From DATDCV01 sp036524155 (GTDB lineage Bacteria; Verrucomicrobiota; Verrucomicrobiia; Limisphaerales; UBA8199), in the NCBI GenBank assembly GCA_036524155.1, contig DATDCV010000757.1, positions 1 to 9,163 on the forward strand: DNA of 9,163 nt, given 5' to 3'. Within the stretch, counting starts at the first letter, position 1. Each line of letters opens with the position of its first letter. Both the position numbers and the translations under genes were made by a program. A model generated the notes under the pieces. It saw nothing but the letters and a program-made list of their open reading frames with translations, made no database searches and was not told the origin of the DNA. Shown one piece after another: positions 4,340-9,163 of this stretch.

Positions 4340-7300
4340 TCAGGGGCTGAGCTGGAGACGCAGAAAACCGAGGTCGCCAACCACCGGCACGACCGCGAAC
4401 CCTTGAGCTGCGTCGATGGGCGCACTGACATTCTCCCACAAGCTGCCGATTGATCCGCAACGCTGCACTTGGATTTGCCCGGCGGCGGCGCGCCACTCGA
4501 TCCGGATACCCTCGGTTGAGAGACTCACGCTCGTGATCAGCGGCGAAGCCGAAGTGGGCAGGCGGCCCAGCAATTGAAGATCGTCGATGCCCCAGAACCA
4601 ACTCGAAGTGCCGACGAGGGTAAATCTTAACCGGACAGTCTGCCGTCCGTCGGCCGCAGTCAATCGGACGGATTCGATGCGCTTCGATTCGGTGGGGTCA
4701 TCGTCCGCCCTGGCCTGCACGTATGGGCCGAGATTCGAAAAGGGGCGGCTCAGAATGTGTTCACCGTAGGTTCCGCCGAAGGCTGCCGTCCCATCCGCAG
4801 TCGGCACACCGCTCGGGTCCACGCGCGTGAAAGTCGCAGCCCCGTCCGCGCTGCCGTCGATGGCCCGAACCACATCGTTTCCGTCCAGCAGGTACAGCGC
4901 CGGCAGCCAGGTCTGGCCCTGGTCCACGGAGTACTCGAGCGCGGCGAGGCTGTCCTGGTTTTGCATGTAATTGCTTTTGAATTGGACCTGAACATTGGTA
5001 GCCGCCTTCACGTTGAGGTCCGGTGTGGTAAAGTACTGAAGCTGCACGCCGCTGCGCTGATCCGACTCCGCGTAAATGCAACGGCCGTTCACGATCCCGG
5101 GAACCGAGAGCCGGTTGCCGCCGAACACCGTTCCCAGTCGATTTGAAGAAACCACCGTCCAGGTGAGGTAAAGGTTGGAACGGGGATCGTTCGGGTCCTG
5201 TGTGTCCGCGTCTATGGTCGTGTGATGTGTGGCAGTCCAGCCGGCGGGGAGGGCAAACTCAGGCACCGTTTCGAAGTCCTCCGCATACAACAAATCGAGT
5301 GGTTGCGGCTCCGGCGAGCGCGTTTTGGCAAACTGGTCCAGCACGCCCACGACTGAACCATCGGGCGAGAAGGCGGTCATGGAAGCCGTGAACGTGTCAC
5401 CGCGCACGTCAACGCGGACGTACTCGTTGATCAGTCCGCCACCCGCATCAGGCCTGGGCCTGACTATGCCGGGAATGTCGCTAAAACCGCCGACGGTGAT
5501 TTGCGGCCAATCCGTGATGAGCACTTCAGGAATGTCCAGCCAGCATCCTCCGCCCGTCACGCAGTAGAAGACCCCGTTCGATTCTCCACGCTCGTATTCA
5601 TGCGTGTGTCCGCTGAAGCAGGCGTCCACGCCGTAGCTCTCCATCAGCGGCACCAGGTTGGCGCGAAGCCAGGCGTCCCCATCGAGCCACACCTCGCAAA
5701 ACGGTGGGACGTGCACGAACAGGAACGTGAAACGCGCCTGGCGATTCGCTTCCGAGGCAAGATCCTGCGCGAGCCAGTTCGGGATGTCCTCGTAGCTCGA
5801 CGCGTTATCGATGCAGATGAAGTGACACCCGCCATAGTCGAACGAGTAGCTGCCGTAACCCGGCCCGAACCCGGGGCGCTCCTGGCTCGGCAGGTCCGCG
5901 AACTGCCGGATCACTGTGGTGGGACCCCCGTCGTGGTTTCCCCAGGCTACGTACCACGGAACCCGGGTGCCCAGCAACGCGGCCACCCGATCCAGATAGA
6001 ACTGCCGTGTGTCGGTGTACGAGGCACCGGACTCGGCGAGGTCGCCGCTGGTAACTGCCAGGCTGATTCCGTTAGTGGCCATGTGCCGGAACATCGATTT
6101 TGTAGGCTCAAGCGGGTCCGCCGGGTACGAGCCATGGTTTGATCCCTGGCTGTCAGACCAAACAGCAAATGAAAAGTCCGGGCTGCCGAGAGGAGCGGTG
6201 GAAAACTGGCCGCTGGGGCCCTGGTTCGTACCGGTCTGTACCTGATAGAAGTAGGAACGGCCCGGGAGCAGGTTGGTCAGCGTGCAGCGGTATACCTCTG
6301 TGCCGGCGCTGGACGCCGAATGCTGGGCCACTGCCACCTGGCCATAAGCCATGTCTGGTCCGTAGCGGACCTCCGCGTCTGCCTGCCCATCGAGTTCCCA
6401 CATCACTGTAATGGCATTCGTCCGGGGGTTCTGGAGATACGGAGGCGTGAGATACTGAACGATGGCCGAGCCCGAAACCGACACCTGGACAAGTTCGGTC
6501 CAAACGCCGGTCTGCCCTTTGGCATCCCGTGGCAACGCGCGAACGACATAGGTCCCGGCCCGCCGGAAGATATGGCTAAACAGGTGCGTCTGCCCGGAGC
6601 CGGCCAAGGTGCTCCACGGGCTCAGATCAGACCCGTCACCCCAGTCAACCCGCACCTGGACCGTGTCCGATTCCGGGTCCGTCGCGATTGCGCTCCACTC
6701 CGCGGTTTGGCCCGTTACAACGCTGGTCGGACCCGAACCGGCCCCGATTGCGGGCGGGTTGTTTCCGGGGACAATGCTCAGCACACCCCCAAGCTCGGCA
6801 GCATCAGCGCCGCTCAAGCAAGCCGCGTAAATGGCTACGCGCGAGACATCCAGCTCCGCGTCTTCTCCATCATTATCCGCAAACAGCAGCAGCAACGGCT
6901 CGAGCGAAAATCGCCCGTCCACCACCTGCGGATTACCTCGCAGGATTTCTTCGCCATCCAAGTACAACCGGTATATCCCCGCCAAATTATCCACACTCAC
7001 GATGAGCCGCTGCCAAACTCCCGCGCTTGCTGGAGTGCCCGAATAACCGGTTTGCGCCACGCCGATTGCTCCGTCGGCGGCGCGCACAAAACAGTCGCCG
7101 TCCGTTTGGTTCGAGGAATCGGTCTGAAAAAAGCAATACCAGGGACCCAGCGCGAGCAGCCGAAAATCGATGAGCAGTGAATAACGGTTCACGAGGGTCT
7201 GGAACAGTCCCGGCGACAGACCATGAGCGCACTCGAAATAACTGCCAATCCCAATGCGCGCGGCGCCATCGCCTGCTCGCGCTCCAGCCACGGGTACAAC

Positions 7301-7498
7301 CGTGCCTTGCAGAGTCAGGTCCGCACCCACGGTGGCCTTTAGCAGGTTGTTGGAATCATCGAAATCCCACGCTCCGACCGGGGCCGGGGCTGCGCAACAC
7401 ACTGCGTGGGCCAGCAGAAATATTGCAGGAGATGCTGAACCCAACGCGCGAGCATGCCCTACCAGCACTTGCTTTAGGCTGACCACGGCCGAAAGCAT
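4340..7498 (-). CDS. Secreted multidomain metallophosphoesterase (LamG, PKD, FN3-like, calcineurin-like)
   Basis: This is a 1052-residue exported protein. Domains by residue from the ATG at 7498: signal peptide about 1-36 (hydrophobic core SPAIFLLAHAVCC); LamG-type lectin fold about 43-232 (begins VGAWDF, contains YRLYLDGEEI); PKD about 249-342 (TDPESDTVQVRVDWGDGS); fibronectin/purple-acid-phosphatase-type N-domain about 345-437; catalytic domain about 441-645; jelly-roll domain about 740-977 ending FWGIDDLQLLG; short beta-rich tail to 1052. The catalytic motifs are SDSQ (D449), SGDL (D486), WGNHD (N521, H522), FVHVPP (H596) and GHTHEYER (H631, H633). Two positions depart from the norm: Gln replaces the His of the usual DxH, and the Tyr of purple acid phosphatase GDxxY is absent. 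GGGAGG at 7501-7506 supports the ATG, though only two bases away; GTG at 7522 is the alternative. The substrate is unknown, presumably an extracellular phosphoester. Confidence 0.92.
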   Translation of the reverse strand: MLSAVVSLKQVLVGHARALGSASPAIFLLAHAVCCAAPAPVGAWDFDDSNNLLKATVGADLTLQGTVVPVAGARAGDGAARIGIGSYFECAHGLSPGLFQTLVNRYSLLIDFRLLALGPWYCFFQTDSSNQTDGDCFVRAADGAIGVAQTGYSGTPASAGVWQRLIVSVDNLAGIYRLYLDGEEILRGNPQVVDGRFSLEPLLLLFADNDGEDAELDVSRVAIYAACLSGADAAELGGVLSIVPGNNPPAIGAGSGPTSVVTGQTAEWSAIATDPESDTVQVRVDWGDGSDLSPWSTLAGSGQTHLFSHIFRRAGTYVVRALPRDAKGQTGVWTELVQVSVSGSAIVQYLTPPYLQNPRTNAITVMWELDGQADAEVRYGPDMAYGQVAVAQHSASSAGTEVYRCTLTNLLPGRSYFYQVQTGTNQGPSGQFSTAPLGSPDFSFAVWSDSQGSNHGSYPADPLEPTKSMFRHMATNGISLAVTSGDLAESGASYTDTRQFYLDRVAALLGTRVPWYVAWGNHDGGPTTVIRQFADLPSQERPGFGPGYGSYSFDYGGCHFICIDNASSYEDIPNWLAQDLASEANRQARFTFLFVHVPPFCEVWLDGDAWLRANLVPLMESYGVDACFSGHTHEYERGESNGVFYCVTGGGCWLDIPEVLITDWPQITVGGFSDIPGIVRPRPDAGGGLINEYVRVDVRGDTFTASMTAFSPDGSVVGVLDQFAKTRSPEPQPLDLLYAEDFETVPEFALPAGWTATHHTTIDADTQDPNDPRSNLYLTWTVVSSNRLGTVFGGNRLSVPGIVNGRCIYAESDQRSGVQLQYFTTPDLNVKAATNVQVQFKSNYMQNQDSLAALEYSVDQGQTWLPALYLLDGNDVVRAIDGSADGAATFTRVDPSGVPTADGTAAFGGTYGEHILSRPFSNLGPYVQARADDDPTESKRIESVRLTAADGRQTVRLRFTLVGTSSWFWGIDDLQLLGRLPTSASPLITSVSLSTEGIRIEWRAAAGQIQVQRCGSIGSLWENVSAPIDAAQGFAVVPVVGDLGFLRLQLSP

Positions 7499-7522
7499 AT
7501 CCTCCCGACCCTGCACAGTCAC

Positions 7523-7790
7523 GCATCAACACTTTCACGAAAATGAATGCAAACGAATTGATTGAACTAATTACTTTCCCGTTCCTCCCGCTGCGGGTCA
7601 CTTACCTTGATGACGGCGAAACCAAAAACGGAGACTCACGACGCGGCAAACTTGACATGCCTCGCGCGCCTGCCAAGCTTGCCCTAATCCACGGACGTTT
7701 GGGACGCGGAACCCGATTTCTTTCACGACGCCATCTCTTCGAAGGCGAGTTGCAGGAACGGGACTCCCCTAAGGATCCGTGCGAGACAAA
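7523..7790. promoter_or_regulatory. Divergent intergenic region
   Basis: This stretch separates the divergently read phosphoesterase gene and the membrane-anchored protein gene, so promoters for both should lie here. I could not find a convincing -35/-10 pair in either direction. A perfect TTGACA at 7652-7657 is not followed by a recognisable -10 box at 16-18 bases. The AT-rich patch at about 7540-7580 is the most promoter-like part for the minus-strand gene. No terminator, tRNA or repeat is visible. Confidence 0.35.
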
Positions 7791-7794
7791 ATGA
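7543..7794 (+). CDS. Doubtful small ORF upstream of the membrane-anchored protein
   Basis: This is an 83-residue reading frame whose TGA overlaps the ATG at 7791 as ATGA, the arrangement expected of coupled genes. The first 26 residues, MNANELIELI then PFLPLRVTYLDDGE, faintly resemble the start of small hypothetical proteins of Planctomycetota and Verrucomicrobiota with a PF.PF...L.DG pattern. After residue 26 the sequence is arginine- and lysine-rich and does not look conserved, and shifting frame does not restore the family. There is no good ribosome site before the ATG. It may be a decayed gene, a real small leader gene, or chance. Confidence 0.22.
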   Translation: MNANELIELITFPFLPLRVTYLDDGETKNGDSRRGKLDMPRAPAKLALIHGRLGRGTRFLSRRHLFEGELQERDSPKDPCETK

Positions 7795-9163
7795 GGGCGA
7801 GGGACAACAGTGAGGCTATCGGGGAGCCCACGGCGAGACACCGCGGTCATAGTCAACGGCGGCTGTATCTTCTGGCGACAGTGGCCGTAGCCATTGGACT
7901 CGTGGGGGTTCTGGCAGCGCGCGGCACGCGCAGAGCAGATAGACTCCTGGCACAACTACGGGCGCAAGGAGAGAAGCTGACGTTCCGTGAACTTACCGGC
8001 GGCGGTTCACCGATTGCCAATCCGGCCCCACAAGTCGTCGTGTCGGTCGCGAACGCATTAACCGATGCCGGCTACTCTCCGTGGAACCTGGATTTTTCAA
8101 CCTATAGCCAGCCTGGCCGAATGCGTGTGGCCTGGAAGCAAGGTACGGTGCCGGATCGACGTCCCGGCAAAACGGTCAAATGGGAGGAATTGGCGGATCA
8201 TCTCCGGCAAAAGAGAGAGCCGCTAAAGGCGCTTCGCGAGGTGTTGGCCGCCACGCCGCCGGAATGGGGGCGAAGGACCAACCATACGCAGCCACTGATG
8301 TCAAATACTACGACCCTCAAGTGCGCGCGCTGGTTGTCTGCGGAAGCCATCAGCGAGCTGCACGCTCAAGAGCTTGAGCTCGCGGTGCAGAACGTCGAAG
8401 CCCTGGGGGCGCTTGCCCGGGCCAATACGCTGGATTACAGCCTGTTCAGCGAAAACATCCGCATCATGGTGGCCCAGATGGGGTTATGGGTCACCTGGCA
8501 CGCCTGCGGAGTTGAAAGCTGGTCGGACCAGCAGTTGGAGCGGCTGCAACGAGCCTGGGAGGGGCTTGACGTGCCGGGGGGGCTCGAACGCGGTTTGCTG
8601 GGAGAGAGGGCGTGGGGAATCGCCATGTGTGAGCAGGTCCGCCGGTCAGCCGGGAAGCGGCTCATTAACGTGTTCTGGAGTTCACCCCAAGGCGACGGGA
8701 CCTTCAAAAGCGCGTTCAACTATTGGGTGGTTTGGCCGGCCTACCAGATCACGAGCTGGGACGCCGATGAACTTTTCTATCTCGAGGCAATGACGAGCGC
8801 GATTGATGACGCGAGGCAAATCCGCGCCCACCGGCCTTGGGACCAGGCGAAGTCGAAGGCTGACTATGCAGCCAAAATAAAGCAAATCTCGGGTTCTCCG
8901 ATCCGCTGGCGGTACGCCATCAGCAGCATAATACTTCCCCATTACGCCTCGATGCTGCAAAACGGAGTGAGGGCTGAGACGCTGCGGCAACTCACCTTGA
9001 CGGCGATTGCCATAAGACGATACCAACTCTGCCAGGGCTTGCTTCCACCGGAGTTGGCGTCCCTCACACCGCAGTATCTCAAGACTCCAACTTACGATCC
9101 AATGAGCGGAGGATCGCTGCAATATCGGCCGGGCCAGAACGGCGATTTTCTGCTCTACTCGGT
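7791..9163 (+). CDS. Membrane-anchored protein of unknown function, 3' end outside window
   Basis: From the ATG at 7791 the frame is open for 457 complete codons to the window edge with no stop, so only the N-terminal part is seen. Residues 1-24 are basic and charged. Residues 25-43 (LYLLATVAVAIGLVGVLAA) form one membrane helix, most likely placing the rest in the periplasm. A short amphipathic stretch RRADRLLAQLRAQGEKLTFREL (47-68) follows, then a tryptophan-rich, mainly helical body without a domain I can name. Near the edge, YDPMSGGSLQYRPG (435-448) and GDFLLYS match a C-terminal signature, DP.sG..L.Y......f.LYSvG, that I know from verrucomicrobial and planctomycetal hypothetical proteins; if so, few residues are missing. 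A GTG at 7779 in frame is a weaker start choice, with a stop just upstream at 7770-7772. No strong ribosome site was found. The function is unknown. Confidence 0.85.
   Translation, partial: MRARDNSEAIGEPTARHRGHSQRRLYLLATVAVAIGLVGVLAARGTRRADRLLAQLRAQGEKLTFRELTGGGSPIANPAPQVVVSVANALTDAGYSPWNLDFSTYSQPGRMRVAWKQGTVPDRRPGKTVKWEELADHLRQKREPLKALREVLAATPPEWGRRTNHTQPLMSNTTTLKCARWLSAEAISELHAQELELAVQNVEALGALARANTLDYSLFSENIRIMVAQMGLWVTWHACGVESWSDQQLERLQRAWEGLDVPGGLERGLLGERAWGIAMCEQVRRSAGKRLINVFWSSPQGDGTFKSAFNYWVVWPAYQITSWDADELFYLEAMTSAIDDARQIRAHRPWDQAKSKADYAAKIKQISGSPIRWRYAISSIILPHYASMLQNGVRAETLRQLTLTAIAIRRYQLCQGLLPPELASLTPQYLKTPTYDPMSGGSLQYRPGQNGDFLLYS

Noticed and set aside
6320..7180. Plus-strand open frame of 286 codons opposite the phosphoesterase gene
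   Set aside because: It lies wholly antisense to the LamG/PKD/FN3 region, whose translation is coherent; the plus-strand product shows no recognisable motif.
7360..7400. Lipoprotein signal (adjacent cysteines in AHAVCCAAP) for the phosphoesterase
   Set aside because: The residues before the cysteines do not make a lipobox ([LVI][AST][GA]C). An ordinary signal peptide cut after Ala is more likely.
7652..7680. Perfect TTGACA as a promoter for the membrane-anchored protein gene
   Set aside because: No acceptable -10 sequence lies 16-18 bases downstream; the bases there read AAGCTT.
8356..8391. Nested dyad with CTCAAG/CTTGAG inside CTGCAC/GTGCAG
   Set aside because: It lies within coding sequence whose translation (ELHAQELELAVQ) is an ordinary helix; the repeats of Leu/Glu codons explain the symmetry.
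1..9163. CRISPR array, tRNA or rRNA genes, transposase or integrase gene
   Set aside because: No regularly spaced direct repeats, no tRNA-like cloverleaf with a TTCRA loop, and no transposase or recombinase motifs were seen on either strand.

Overview
The window looks like chromosomal DNA from a GC-rich Verrucomicrobiota bacterium, probably of the Pedosphaera/Limisphaerales type. This is inferred from three things: a solitary pseudopilin with an FTLTELL leader and a C-terminal FLFVDGH motif, a large secreted LamG/PKD/metallophosphoesterase protein, and two kinds of dispersed palindromic repeat that I associate with such genomes. No ribosomal or other phylogenetic marker is present, so this is a judgement rather than a proof.

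Left part (1-2716, plus strand). A 125-base piece of a palindromic repeat opens the window, and a near-identical copy in the opposite orientation lies at 1581-1724. Between the two copies sit a broken hicBA toxin-antitoxin locus and a complete tRNA-dihydrouridine synthase gene (dus). The hicB reading frame is intact up to its conserved core. It then runs out of frame into what reads clearly as the last 22 codons of hicA, so an internal deletion has removed the end of hicB and most of hicA. The only usable start I find for dus lies inside that hicA remnant. After the second repeat come a small helical protein and a minimal nucleotidyltransferase of the AbiEii-like type, overlapping by ATGA. They form a two-gene unit that could be a toxin-antitoxin-like module.

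Middle part (2717-7522, minus strand). yraN (UPF0102, nuclease-like fold) is followed by a second, different palindromic repeat at 3237-3336. Then come a pseudopilin-like secreted protein and a 1052-residue exported protein combining LamG, PKD, fibronectin-like, calcineurin-like phosphoesterase and jelly-roll domains. The exported protein is upstream of the pseudopilin gene on the same strand, about 150 bases away, so they may be cotranscribed.

Right part (7523-9163, plus strand). A divergent intergenic region of about 270 bases, which may hold a small doubtful ORF, precedes a long open frame from 7791 that runs off the window edge without a stop. It encodes a single-pass membrane-anchored protein of unknown function.

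The genes do not form one pathway. The most informative features are the fossil of hicBA, the inverted palindromic repeats that bracket hicB-dus, and the unnamed two-gene nucleotidyltransferase unit. I found no CRISPR array, tRNA, rRNA, transposase gene or convincing intrinsic terminator.
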